A stretch of 64,000 bases of DNA. Origin: Streptomyces sp. HB132. GTDB taxonomy: Bacteria > Actinomycetota > Actinomycetes > Streptomycetales > Streptomycetaceae. This document shows, one piece after another, positions 18,694 through 27,032 of the stretch (its first letter is position 1; the number at the start of each line of letters is the position of its first letter). The notes beneath the pieces were generated by a model, which worked only from the letters and a program-made list of their open reading frames with translations, had not been told where the DNA came from and made no database searches. A program made the translations under genes and the position numbers. The stretch spans positions 62,001 through 126,000 of the forward strand of contig NZ_JAFBGA010000008.1 of the NCBI RefSeq assembly GCF_016909575.1. The letters run 5' to 3'.

Positions 18694-19643
18694 CGGGGGG
18701 CTCCTTCAAGGCTGCGGGCCACCCAGCGGCCGGGCGCGATCTCGCGCAGGTCGGGGATGTTGGTGGAGCAGTCCGAGCGGTCCTCGGGACAGCAGACATG
18801 GAAGCCGCAGCTGTCGGCGGTGCGCGGGGCGTCGAAGAGGCCGGTGAGTTCTTGGCGTGGGCCGGTCAGCGGCGGGAAGGCGTTCATCAGCGCCCCGGTG
18901 TAGGGGTGGAGCGGACGGGCGAACAGATCCCTGGCGTCCGCGAGTTCGACGATCCGTCCGCCGTACATCACGCCCATGCGGTCCGACAGCTCGACCATCA
19001 GGGACATGTCGTGGGTGATGAAGAGGATGGAGAAGCCCAGCTCCCGCTGGAGGTCGCGGATCTGCGCCATGATCTCCTGCTGCACGACCACGTCGAGCGC
19101 GGTGGTCGGTTCGTCCATGATCAGCAACCGGGGGCGCAGTGCGACGGCCATGGCGATGACCACGCGCTGACGCATGCCGCCGGAGAGCTGGTGCGGGTAC
19201 GCCTTCAGCCTTCCCGGGGCGATGCCGACCAGCTCCAGCAGCTCGCCGGCCCGCTCCCGCGCGGCCCGCTTCTTCATCCGCTCGTGGGTGGTGAAGATGT
19301 CGACGATCTGCTCGCCGATGGTCAGGACGGGGTTGAGCGAGTTCATCGCCGACTGGAAGACCATGGCGATCTCCCGCCACCGGAAGGCGCGCAGCTCGCG
19401 TGCGTCCAAGGCGAGGACGTTGCGGCCCTGGAAGCGGATGCTGCCCGCTGTGATCTCCGCCGGGGGCTTCAGCAGCCGCATCACCGCGTTGGCGATGGTC
19501 GACTTGCCGCAGCCGGATTCTCCGGCCAGGCCGAAGATCTCACCCGCGCCAATCTCGAACGACACATTGTCCGCCCCGACGACCGTACGGCCGTCACCGC
19601 GGTACTCGACCCGTAGGTCACGCACCTCAAGTACGGGGTCCAT
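18690..19643 (-). CDS. Peptide-type ABC transporter ATPase (DppD/OppD-like)
   Basis: 317 residues. Walker A GESGCGKST, signature LSGGMRQRVVIAMA, Walker B LLIMDEPTTALD, plus the Cys-rich C-terminal loop (CGFHVCCPEDRSDC) seen in OppD/DppD proteins. It pairs with the following ATPase, giving the heterodimeric motor typical of this subfamily. It starts 3 bases after the permease stop, so the genes are translated in series. Confidence 0.93.
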   Translation of the reverse strand: MDPVLEVRDLRVEYRGDGRTVVGADNVSFEIGAGEIFGLAGESGCGKSTIANAVMRLLKPPAEITAGSIRFQGRNVLALDARELRAFRWREIAMVFQSAMNSLNPVLTIGEQIVDIFTTHERMKKRAARERAGELLELVGIAPGRLKAYPHQLSGGMRQRVVIAMAVALRPRLLIMDEPTTALDVVVQQEIMAQIRDLQRELGFSILFITHDMSLMVELSDRMGVMYGGRIVELADARDLFARPLHPYTGALMNAFPPLTGPRQELTGLFDAPRTADSCGFHVCCPEDRSDCSTNIPDLREIAPGRWVARSLEGAPR

Positions 19644-19646
19644 GGC

Positions 19647-20588
19647 TCAGCCCCTCCTCTTCACGGGCCGACGCCTCACGGAGCGCAGCCTCGGGTTGGT
19701 GATCTCGTCGACCGCGTAGTTGACCAGAGCGAGCGCGAAGGCGACGAGGGCTATGCACAGCCCGGAGGGGACGAAGACCCACCACGTGCCAGTCATCAGC
19801 GCGCCGTCGTTGCTGGCCCAGTAGAGGTTGGTGCCCCAGCTGACGACGCTGCTGTCGCCGAGACCGAGGAACTCCAGCGCCGCCTGGGACGTGATGCCGA
19901 AGACGACACAGCCCAGCAGGGTGGTCATCACCACGGACGCCATGTTGGGGAGGATCTCCCGGAACATGATCCGCAGCGGGCGCTCACCGGTGACGACGGC
20001 GGCGGCCACGAAGTCCTTGCCGCGGATCGACCCGGCCTGCGCGCGCAGCACCCGGGCCGAGCCCGCCCAGCCGGTGATCACCAGTACCAGGACGACGGTG
20101 GATGTTCCCGGGGGCAGGAATGCCGCCAGGATGACCAGCAGCGGCAGGCCGGGCAGCAGCAGGAAGACGTTGGTGATCAGGGTCAGCGCGTCGTCCACCA
20201 GCCGTCCGAAGTACGCGGCTGCGAGGCCCACCAGGATGGCGATACCGGTCGCCGCGAGTCCGACGGTGAACCCGACGAACATCGAGGAGCGCGCGCCCCA
20301 CAGGGTGAGCGCGAGGACGTCCTGCCCCTTCGTGGTCGTACCGAGCCAGTTCGCCCCCGAAGGAGCCTGACTGCCGGTGGAGTTGATCAGGGACGGGTCG
20401 CCGGGGGCGAGGACGGGCGCGAGCAGCGCCAGCAGCGCGAAGACGACGAGCAGGCACAGGCCCGACAGCGCCTTCCTGCTGCCGAGGAGCTGGCGTGCCA
20501 GTCCGCGTCGTCGGGCCGGCCCCTGCGCGGTGGGAGGGGCCGGCGGGGCTGCGGCCGGGGCCTTGCCCGCGATGTCTACGGCGGTCAT
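19647..20588 (-). CDS. Peptide-type ABC transporter permease (DppC-like)
   Basis: 313 residues. A basic, Pro/Ala-rich cytoplasmic N-terminus precedes a first membrane span (~36-56) and the DppC/OppC pattern SGANWLGTTTKGQDVLALTLWGARSS, with the permease loop around ARVLRAQAGSIRGKDFVAAA. About six spans in total. Second permease of the operon, 16 bases after the DppB-like gene. Confidence 0.92.
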   Translation of the reverse strand: MTAVDIAGKAPAAAPPAPPTAQGPARRRGLARQLLGSRKALSGLCLLVVFALLALLAPVLAPGDPSLINSTGSQAPSGANWLGTTTKGQDVLALTLWGARSSMFVGFTVGLAATGIAILVGLAAAYFGRLVDDALTLITNVFLLLPGLPLLVILAAFLPPGTSTVVLVLVITGWAGSARVLRAQAGSIRGKDFVAAAVVTGERPLRIMFREILPNMASVVMTTLLGCVVFGITSQAALEFLGLGDSSVVSWGTNLYWASNDGALMTGTWWVFVPSGLCIALVAFALALVNYAVDEITNPRLRSVRRRPVKRRG

Positions 20589-20604
20589 GTCTCGTCGGCT
20601 CCCT

Positions 20605-21582
20605 TCAGCGGACGCGCACGCGCGGGTCGAGGCGGACGTAGATGATGTCGACCAGGAAGTTCGCCAGGAGCACGGCTGCCGTGATGGTGAGGAAGATTCC
20701 TTGCATCAGGGGGTAGTCGAGGCCCTGCACGGCTGCCAGTAGCTGGAAGCCGATGCCGGGGTAAGCGAACACGACCTCGGTGAGCAGGGCGCCGCCGACG
20801 ACGAAGCCAAGGCCCATGCCGAAGTTGGTGACGGAGGGGAGCAGCGCGTTGCGTGCGGCGTAGCGGAACATGATCCGCGAAGGGCTCAGGCCCTTCGCCT
20901 CCGCCATGGTGATGTAGTCCTCGGCCGTCGTGGCGATCATGGTGTTGCGCATGCCCAGCATCCAGCTGCCCACGGTGACGGCCACGACGGTGAGCGCCGG
21001 GAGCACGAGGTGGGTGCCGGCGTTGGACATGAACTCGGCGTTGAGGCCGGGGGTCAGACCCGCGTCGTACGCGTGCCGCAGCGGGAACCAGCCCAGCGTC
21101 ACCCCGAACAGGTACAGCGCGCCCATCGCCAGCCAGAAGTACGGGAACGAGCCGACGAAGATCAGCAGGGGTGGGAAGGCGGAGTCGAGGACGCCGCCGC
21201 GCCGCCAGGCGGCGACGATGCCGAGCAGGTTGCCGACGACGGCCGCGATGACGAGGGCGGTACCGCCGAGCAGCAGCGTCCAACCGATCTGCGAGCCGAT
21301 CACTTCGGTGACCGGGGTCGGGAAGCGGGAGATGGAGATGCCGAGGTCGCCGGTGAAGACGCTCTTGACGTAGGAGACGTACTGCTCCCACAAGGGACGG
21401 TTGTCGAGACCGAAGAGTTTCCGCAACTGGGTTATCTGCTCGGGCTGCATCCCGCCCGCCTGCTGCGCGAACATCCGGGAGACCGGGTCGCCCGGCATGA
21501 AGCGCGGAAGCAGGAAGTTGAGGGTGATGGAGGCCCAGAAGGCAAGCAGATAGAACCCCAGGTTGCGCAGGATGAGACGCAC
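20605..21582 (-). CDS. Peptide-type ABC transporter permease (DppB-like)
   Basis: 325 residues from GTG at 21582, with AGGGAG 8 bases upstream; the open frame continues to 22347 only as a shadow of the binding-protein gene. The N-terminal span and PRFMPGDPVSRMFAQQ are classic DppB/OppB, as are the LFGLDNRPLWEQYVSYV linker and the GLSPSRIMFRYAARNALLP loop. Six membrane segments. Forms the channel with the DppC-like partner. Confidence 0.93.
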   Translation of the reverse strand: MRLILRNLGFYLLAFWASITLNFLLPRFMPGDPVSRMFAQQAGGMQPEQITQLRKLFGLDNRPLWEQYVSYVKSVFTGDLGISISRFPTPVTEVIGSQIGWTLLLGGTALVIAAVVGNLLGIVAAWRRGGVLDSAFPPLLIFVGSFPYFWLAMGALYLFGVTLGWFPLRHAYDAGLTPGLNAEFMSNAGTHLVLPALTVVAVTVGSWMLGMRNTMIATTAEDYITMAEAKGLSPSRIMFRYAARNALLPSVTNFGMGLGFVVGGALLTEVVFAYPGIGFQLLAAVQGLDYPLMQGIFLTITAAVLLANFLVDIIYVRLDPRVRVR

Positions 21583-21630
21583 TGCTCGTGCTCCCTGTCG
21601 GTGGGGGTGAACGGGGATACGGTGCGCGGG

Positions 21631-21662
21631 GGCGGCCGTCCAGATCGGGGAGGACGGCCGCC
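21631..21662 (-). terminator. Intra-operon hairpin after binding-protein gene
   Basis: Perfect 11-base arms (21631-21641 and 21652-21662) around a 10-base loop, placed 18 bases after the binding-protein stop and ~50 bases before the DppB-like start. Such hairpins protect the upstream message or stop part of transcription, giving more binding protein than permease. Confidence 0.6.
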
Positions 21663-21680
21663 GGTCCGCGCGGACTCGCG

Positions 21681-23363
21681 TCAGCTCTTGACGGGCTTCA
21701 GCGACGTGAGCACGAGAATCGTGCTGGTGTTGCGGTTGCCGAGGGTGGCGTACGGGCTGTCCGCCGACGGCCAGCCGGTGAAGCGCTTCTCGGTGTACGC
21801 GCCGAACTCGGGTCCGGTGAACAGGGGCACCGCGGGGGCGTCGTTGTCGTACAGCTTCTGCAGGGCGTCGACCTGTTCGCGCTGCTCGCTCTCGTCGGTG
21901 GCGCCGGCGAGGGCGTCGATGAGCTTGTCGGCCTTCGGGTCGGCGTAGCGGTGGTAGTTCTGGGTGGCCTTCTCGCCGACGGGCTTGAGCATGGCGCTCG
22001 ACATCACGTCGCGGAAGTACTCGTACGGGGTGGCTCCGTTGTTGCTCCACACGATGCCGGTCTCGAAGGTTCCCTGCTCGTACGAGCTGACCACCGCCCC
22101 CCAGTCGGGCGTCTTCACTGTGGCGGTGATGCCGACCTTCGCGAGGTTCTGCTTGATGATGTTGGCGGCCGAGATCCAGTCGGAGGAGGCGGAGCCGACG
22201 GAGATGTCGAGCGTGAAGTCCTTGCCGTTCTTCAGCTTCCGCTTGCCGCTGCTCTCCTTGTAGCCGGCCTCGTCGAGGGCCTTGGCGGACGCGTCGGTGT
22301 CGTACTTGGTCCAGGTACAGGAGGCGGCGAGGTCCTTGTCGCGCCACTTGTCGTATGTGCGGGCCAGGCCCGTGCAGTCGGCGGGCTCGGCGTAGCCGCT
22401 CATCGCGACCTTGGTGATCTGGTCGCGGTCGACGGCCATGCTGAGGGCCTTGCGCAGGGCCGGGTCGTCGAAGGGGGCCTTCGTGGTGTTGAACTGCCAG
22501 TTGATCATGGCGCCCGCGGGTGGGTTCCAGTAGTGGTTGTGCTTCTTGTCCTTGGCCACGAAGGACTTCTCGATGTCCGGGATGAACGACTGCGACCAGT
22601 CCGCCTCACCGTTGGTGAAGGCGAGGTTGGCGCTGTCGTTGCCGGAGAAGGCGAGCATCCGGATACCGGCGATCCGCTGCTTGTCCGGCTGCCAGTAGTC
22701 GGGGTTCTTGAGCAGCTCGTACGACTGGGTCTGGAACTTCTCCAGCTTCGTGTACGGGCCGGTGCCGACCGGGTTCGGGTTGGTGAACTTCGCCGGGTCC
22801 TTGACCTTCGACCAGATGTGCTTCGGCATGACCTGCTGGCCGGCGATCTCGAAGAAACCGGGCGAGAAGGGCTTGTTGAAGGAGAACTCCACGGTGTGAT
22901 CGTCGACCGCGCTGACCTTGTCGAGGTACTCCAGGCCGCCGAGCACCTTCTTGCGCAGCTCGAAGGTGTAGACGACGTCGCCGGCGACGAGCGGCTTGCC
23001 GTCCGACCACTTGACGCCCTCGCGCAGCGTGAAGGTGAGGGACTTGCCGTCTCCGGCCTGCTCCCACTTGGTCGCGAGCCACGGCGTGTCCTTGGCGTCC
23101 GCCATGCTGTGCACGACCAGCGGCTCGTAGACGGCCTCCTTGGTCATGGGGGCGGCCTGTGGGGAGAGCGGGTTGAAGTTGCGCGTGAAGGTCGCCAGGT
23201 CCTCGCGCGGGATGGTCAGCAGCTGGTTGCCGGAGGTGTCACCCGCGCCGGCGGCGCCCGAGCCACCCGTACAGGCGGACAGAACCAGGGCTGCGGCAGC
23301 GGTCGCGGTGACCGCTCTGAGGACGGCTTGTGGCCGCCGTGAAGGCATGCGGGAAGATGCCAT
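21681..23363 (-). CDS. Family 5 solute-binding lipoprotein
   Basis: 560 residues. A basic N-terminus, hydrophobic stretch and lipobox LSAC (Cys at ~31) predict a membrane-anchored lipoprotein, followed by a Gly/Ser linker. The body is of the SBP_bac_5 class: FNPLSPQAAPMTKEAVYEPLV, LREGVKWSDGKPLVAGDVVYTFEL, AMINWQFNTTKAPFDDPALR-type segments. These two-lobed proteins bind peptides, nickel, opines or oligosaccharides. First transport gene of an operon ending in a GH32 enzyme, so a fructo-oligosaccharide or difructose anhydride is a reasonable ligand (inference). Confidence 0.92.
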   Translation of the reverse strand: MASSRMPSRRPQAVLRAVTATAAAALVLSACTGGSGAAGAGDTSGNQLLTIPREDLATFTRNFNPLSPQAAPMTKEAVYEPLVVHSMADAKDTPWLATKWEQAGDGKSLTFTLREGVKWSDGKPLVAGDVVYTFELRKKVLGGLEYLDKVSAVDDHTVEFSFNKPFSPGFFEIAGQQVMPKHIWSKVKDPAKFTNPNPVGTGPYTKLEKFQTQSYELLKNPDYWQPDKQRIAGIRMLAFSGNDSANLAFTNGEADWSQSFIPDIEKSFVAKDKKHNHYWNPPAGAMINWQFNTTKAPFDDPALRKALSMAVDRDQITKVAMSGYAEPADCTGLARTYDKWRDKDLAASCTWTKYDTDASAKALDEAGYKESSGKRKLKNGKDFTLDISVGSASSDWISAANIIKQNLAKVGITATVKTPDWGAVVSSYEQGTFETGIVWSNNGATPYEYFRDVMSSAMLKPVGEKATQNYHRYADPKADKLIDALAGATDESEQREQVDALQKLYDNDAPAVPLFTGPEFGAYTEKRFTGWPSADSPYATLGNRNTSTILVLTSLKPVKS

Positions 23364-23436
23364 AATGGAGACTCTTTCCTCTCTTCAACACACAGGGCGA
23401 AGACGGGATGGGATTCCTCGGCGGGCTGATTAGCGG

Positions 23437-24459
23437 TCAGACCGACGAGCGTTCGAGCAGCGGGCAGTCGATCGTCACCCGATGGGCGTCGAGCGGCTGC
23501 CCTGCTGCGAGGGCGGCGAGCATGTCGATGCCTTTGGTGCCCATGGCCTCGAAGGGCAGTGCGAGCGTCGTCAGCTTCGGCCGCAGATAGGCGGCGATGA
23601 GTTCCTGGTTGTCGAACCCCACCACGGCCACGTCGTGCGGGATGCGCAGCCCACGTTCCTTGATCGCGTCGTAGGCGCCCATCGCCATCCGGTCGTTTCC
23701 GCAGAACAGTGCGGTCGGCCGGTCGCCGGCCGGACGGTCCAGCAGTTCGCAGGCGGCGGCGTAGGCGCCGTCTGCGGTGGCCCAGCCGGAGATGACGAGG
23801 GAGGGATCGGGGGTGATCCCGGCCTCACGCAGAGCACGTTCGTACCCCTCACGCCGGCCGATGGCGGCCGGGATCGCCGGGTCGAGATTGATGAACCCGA
23901 TGCGGGTGTGACCGGCAGCAAGGAGCCGGCGGGTGGCTCGGTGTCCGCCCGACTCCTCGTCGGGCAGGATGCACGGCAGCTGTCCCTCCTCGTCGTAGCA
24001 GTTGACGAGTACGGTCGGTACCTCGCGAGCGGCCTCGGGGAGGCTGACGGCCCGGTGCCAGGTCGTGGCGTACAAGAGCCCTTCCACCCGGTGTTCCAGC
24101 ATCTGGTCGAGTGCGGCCGCCTCCTGGGCGGGGTCGCCCTCGCTCGCGGCGATCAGCAGGAACCTCCGGTCACCCCAGGCGCGGCTCTGGGCGCCCCTGA
24201 TCACCTCGCCGGCGAAAGGCCCGGTCACGATCTCGGTGATCAGACCGAACCATCCGCTGCGGTTCGCGGCCAGCGCCCGCGCCCCGGCGTTGGGTCGGTA
24301 GCCGAGCTCCTGGATCGCCTCCAGGATCCGCCCACGGGTCTCGTCGGGGATGGCGGCACCGGGCTTGTCGTTGAGGACGAAGGAGACCGTGGTCCGCGAG
24401 ACGCCCGCGTGTCGAGCCACGTCGCTCATGGTTACGCGACGCGCGTGGTTCGTGGCCAC
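23437..24459 (-). CDS. LacI-family repressor of the second fructan locus
   Basis: 340 residues from GTG at 24459, chosen because AAGGGA lies 7 bases upstream; TTG at 24483 and ATG at 24429 are alternatives. HTH is TMSDVARHAGVSRTTVSFVLN, hinge YRPNAGARAL, then the effector domain with the family tail (GFDNQELIAAYLRPKLTTLALP). It lies 73 bases upstream of the binding-protein gene on the same strand and has a perfect palindrome before it, suggesting autoregulation and possibly control of the whole lacI-transporter-GH32 transcript. Confidence 0.9.
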   Translation of the reverse strand: MATNHARRVTMSDVARHAGVSRTTVSFVLNDKPGAAIPDETRGRILEAIQELGYRPNAGARALAANRSGWFGLITEIVTGPFAGEVIRGAQSRAWGDRRFLLIAASEGDPAQEAAALDQMLEHRVEGLLYATTWHRAVSLPEAAREVPTVLVNCYDEEGQLPCILPDEESGGHRATRRLLAAGHTRIGFINLDPAIPAAIGRREGYERALREAGITPDPSLVISGWATADGAYAAACELLDRPAGDRPTALFCGNDRMAMGAYDAIKERGLRIPHDVAVVGFDNQELIAAYLRPKLTTLALPFEAMGTKGIDMLAALAAGQPLDAHRVTIDCPLLERSSV

Positions 24460-24517
24460 TTCCAGTTCCCTTCGGCCGAACAAATGGCGAGACCTCGCCT
24501 CCGGTTTCGCGCTTTAA

Positions 24518-24529
24518 TAACGCGCGTTA
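24518..24529. promoter_or_regulatory. Perfect palindromic operator before lacI
   Basis: TAACGCGCGTTA is a perfect 12-base palindrome with a central CG, 58 bases upstream of the chosen lacI start. Position and symmetry fit a LacI-family operator used for autoregulation. It differs from the CACGTG-type boxes at 7.7 kb, so the two fructan loci probably answer to different repressors. Confidence 0.7.
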
Positions 24530-24930
24530 GTTCCGTGTTGCACGGAAGTTACGTCTGCCTTGAGCGGCATGTCAATACCTGTACACGGGCCATATCAGGC
24601 CACCGGGACCTGCGGCCTTCGCCAGTACCGACGCGGGACGCCTCACGTTGGCCGCCCCCGCTCCGGGTGCGGCACCCGCAATTGACAAGAGAAGCGGCCT
24701 TCGTCACGTCCCGATCCCGGTCCGGCAAGATCATGCTCCGCAGGGAGTGCGTCGCCTACGCCTTCACCGACCCCGCCGGATCCGGTGCGGCTCGGGTGGT
24801 CGAGCGCCCAGGCCAGGCACTGCATCCGGGTGGCTTCGGGGCATCCCCCTCCAGCCCTCGGGGGCGGCGTCGGGCGTTTGGCACGGTTCGCCGCCGGTCG
24901 CTTGCGGCCAGGGAACGAGGATGGTGGTGG
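24530..24930. other. Intergenic stretch without recognisable gene
   Basis: About 400 bases beyond the lacI promoter. Base use looks coding-like in places, but I recognise no product on either strand. It marks the edge between the fructan locus and the decayed region. Confidence 0.5.
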
Positions 24931-25200
24931 TCACTCCCCACCCCCGTGGTGCCGGCGGCCGGTGGGCAGGAGGTGTTCGAAGGGGTTCCAGGCCGTGAGG
25001 TTGTAGAGGTTAAGCAGTTCGATGTCGACCACGGCGCCTCCCTCCTCGATTCCGAGGTTCAGGTGCTGGGGCCGCAGTCCGTCGTTGGTCTGTGTCGGGG
25101 GCCTGGTCGAGGTCGGCCACCAGGACGGTGTCGCCGACGCGTTCGACGACGTACAGGCGCCGGATCGGGGCGTCGTCCTCGTCGGTGGCGGGGCGGCGGG
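24931..25200 (-). pseudogene. Frameshifted remnant of unrecognised gene
   Basis: On the minus strand one frame reads IRRLYVVERVGDTVLVADLD and, after a shift near 25105-25115, another reads GLRPQHLNLGIEEGGAVVD then LLNLYNLTAWNPFEHLLPTG to a TGA at 24931-24933. Both read like real protein and abut, so I infer one gene with a frameshift and no intact start. I do not recognise the family. Confidence 0.4.
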
Positions 25201-25201
25201 C

Positions 25202-25482
25202 TCAGGTCTGACGGGTGGCGATGATGCTGCCTCGCCACCGGCGCGGTGAAGTCCTGGCGGACTGGGCGAGGGCCTGAGCCACCGGCTCGACGCGCAGCCG
25301 GGCCAGCGTCCCTGCGAGGGCGTCGTCGATCCTTCGGTGGATTACTTCGACAAGGACGGCGGCCGGGATGATCACCGGAAGGTGGCGTCGCGGGCGGCGA
25401 TGAGCCACTCGTGGACCCCACGCTCGCGCCGCACGGCCTTGACCAGGACCTCGCTGTCCAGGATGAGCGCGCCGCTCAGGCG
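25202..25482 (-). pseudogene. VapC-like PIN-domain toxin, frameshifted
   Basis: Frame 1 gives LSGALILDSEVLVKAV and RRERGVHEWLIAARDATFR then TGA. One base out of phase, frame 2 resumes at the next residue with VIIPAAVLVEVIHRRIDDAL and TLARLRVEPVAQALAQSA. Joined, this is the N-terminal two thirds of a PIN domain with the first acidic residue (ILDSE) and the LVEVI helix. A missing G at ~25372 explains the shift. After ALAQSA homology fades. It overlaps the stop of the small upstream gene, as in vapBC pairs. No ATG/GTG start is evident. Confidence 0.68.
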
Positions 25483-25760
25483 GTCGTGCTGGTATCGGAG
25501 GAGGGACCGCCGGTGAGCTTGGCCCGCTTGGCGGCTACCGTCTCGGGATCGGCGGGGCCGTTCGGCTCGTCGAAGTCGGCGACCAGCTCATCCAGGTAGT
25601 CGCGCTCGATTTGCCACTGCGCGGCCTTGTCCAGGGACGCGGAAACGCCCCGCTTGTCGACCCGCTCACGGATCGCTCGCAGGGTGCCGGCGGTCAGGGC
25701 GGACGAGACACCACAACTGGAGCCGTCGCCGTCCGGGTAGCCGGTGTCGTCGTCAGCCAT
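25476..25760 (-). CDS. Probable antitoxin of the VapBC-like pair
   Basis: 94 residues, acidic (MADDDTGYPDGDGSS...), with a central AGTLRAIRERVDKRGVSASLDKAAQWQIERDYLDELVADFDE region. Actinobacterial antitoxins before PIN genes often have this layout: a short helical DNA-binding or dimer region and a disordered acidic tail. ATG at 25760; its stop lies within the first codons of the PIN remnant, arguing for coupling. The antitoxin is intact while the toxin is broken. Confidence 0.6.
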   Translation of the reverse strand: MADDDTGYPDGDGSSCGVSSALTAGTLRAIRERVDKRGVSASLDKAAQWQIERDYLDELVADFDEPNGPADPETVAAKRAKLTGGPSSDTSTTA

Positions 25761-25941
25761 GACGCAAGAAGGAAATTGTGAATGCCGCATTGCGCGATTC
25801 TCGGTGGAGTGATGCCCCAGATGCCCTTCGGGCATGCGTCAGAGGTCGCACGTAGCGCCCATAGCGCACGTAACGCACATTGATCTTGAGTCCGTTTTGC
25901 GTCTCGCGCGCCGCTGACCTGCGATTTTCTTTAACCTGTTT

Positions 25942-26016
25942 TGCCTCTACATGTTTGCGATGACGCACCACGTGGAGTGCGTGGCTATTCTGGAGCCTGC
26001 TGCAAAGGGTGCCTGA
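25942..26016 (+). pseudogene. 3' tail of a TrmA/RlmD-type methyltransferase gene (copy A)
   Basis: The frame encodes MFAMTHHVECVAILEPAAKGA then TGA. The motif FPMTHHVECVA is the C-terminal signature of uracil-5 RNA methyltransferases (TrmA/RlmD). Only ~24 residues remain; nothing upstream belongs to that family. A second copy lies at 38581-38658 in the same orientation. Confidence 0.6.
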
Positions 26017-26295
26017 CCTGCGGTTTTGTGGTCCGGGTGGGTTGTTCGACCTGTTTCCCTCCCTGCGGCGTGCCGAGGGGACGGATTGCTTCTCTTGCCC
26101 TCCTGACCTGCGAATTCATCAGAGACGCGCTTGCGTCGGCGACGTCTTCAGGGTCTCGATCGGAGAGTCTTGACGCTCATATGACGCTCGAATACGAAGT
26201 CTTGAGCGCCCGGAACTTTCTCTGGCCGGGGTCCTGCGGACCGGATCATCGGCAGGGGGCAAGGTCGCCCGGTGTGGGCGTCTCGCTGCACCGAT
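25949..26295 (+). repeat. Long diverged direct repeat, copy A
   Basis: This ~345-base block (methyltransferase tail plus downstream non-coding DNA) is repeated at 38591-38935. The first ~100 bases agree at roughly 85%; the rest agrees in patches with small indels, including CTGCGAATTCAT, TCTTGACGCTC and TGCGGACCGGA. The copies flank 12.6 kb of mobile and decaying genes. Confidence 0.7.
26171..26189 (+). repeat. TGACGCTC pair, copy A
   Basis: TGACGCTCATATGACGCTC: two TGACGCTC octamers 11 bases apart. The same arrangement with one changed base occurs at 38498-38516. Function unknown; could be a recombinase or regulator site. Confidence 0.45.
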
Positions 26296-26499
26296 AGTGT
26301 GCTGTGGAGAGGTGCAGCAGATCTTGGCGGAGGTGTCCGCCTGTTCTGAGTCGTCGTGTGCATCGGCTGTCTGGGTGTGCTTCCTGGGAACGCGGTCGGC
26401 TGCGACTGTTTGGGGAACCGGCAGTCGACCCAAGGGGATGGACGGAGGTCTCTGTCCCGGCGTGGCCTGCTTCGCCTGCGTGAGTCACTACATCCGGCG

Positions 26500-26750
26500 C
26501 ACGGTCTTGAACTCGTCAGGGGAGCCGCCGAGCGGCTGTTGGAGTCGGTGGTCGAGGCCGACTCCACCGTGCAGATCGCTACGTCGTGGAACGATTGAGC
26601 TTCCACTCGGACCGACTACCGCAACGGGTTTCTGCCCGCGACGTCGACGGCTTGGTCAAGGCGCTCGGCTCGGACACCGGCCAATCGAAGAGCGAGGTCT
26701 CCCGGATCTGCGGCGATCTCGAGGAACGGCTCGAGATGAAGGCCATGCCC
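26500..26750 (+). mobile_element. IS256-family transposase remnant
   Basis: Fragments in successive frames match the N-terminal third of IS256/Mutator transposases: LVRGAAERLLESVVEAD, then RTDYRNGF, then VSARDVDGLVKALGSD and QSKSEVSRICGDLEERLE. Several frameshifts, no catalytic DDE part and no ends visible. A decayed piece of an insertion sequence. Confidence 0.72.
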
Positions 26751-26846
26751 CAGACGCCGAGGCAAGCGAGCGTAGTTTTGGACTGGGGACCCCTGCTGTT
26801 ATTGACCAGCATCGGCTCGAACATGCCGGCCTGGCCCCGGGGATAG

Positions 26847-27032
26847 GGTGACGCGCAACCCGGAGGAGATGCCGACGCAGGCGATCCGCGAGTCGTCATG
26901 GGGCAGAAAGGCAGACTCGCCCATGTCTTCAACGTGGTAAACGTCAAGGGAGAGGTCGTGTTCCTGGACGGCCAGTCGGGACATGCCGGCCTCTCGCCAT
27001 GGCGGAACTTCTCTCTCCTGAGGACAGACTGA
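26847..27032 (+). pseudogene. C-terminal tail of a papain-fold (Tox-PL-like) toxin
   Basis: After an in-frame TAG at 26844-26846, the frame reads RLAHVFNVVNVKGEVVFLDG then QSGHAGLSPWRNFSLLRTD and TGA. The pattern H-V-F-N-V-V-N ... F-L-D-G-Q ... LLRTD is the end of papain-like toxin domains used as C-termini of polymorphic toxins; it supplies the catalytic His and Asp. The Cys half is not visible, so this is a remnant. Its stop overlaps the ATG of the next ORF (TGATG), as in toxin-immunity pairs. Confidence 0.6.

Noticed and set aside
20605..22347. 580-residue frame as one DppB protein
   Set aside because: Residues before the GTG at 21582 are a shadow of the binding-protein gene; the permease signature starts at VRLILRNLGFY.
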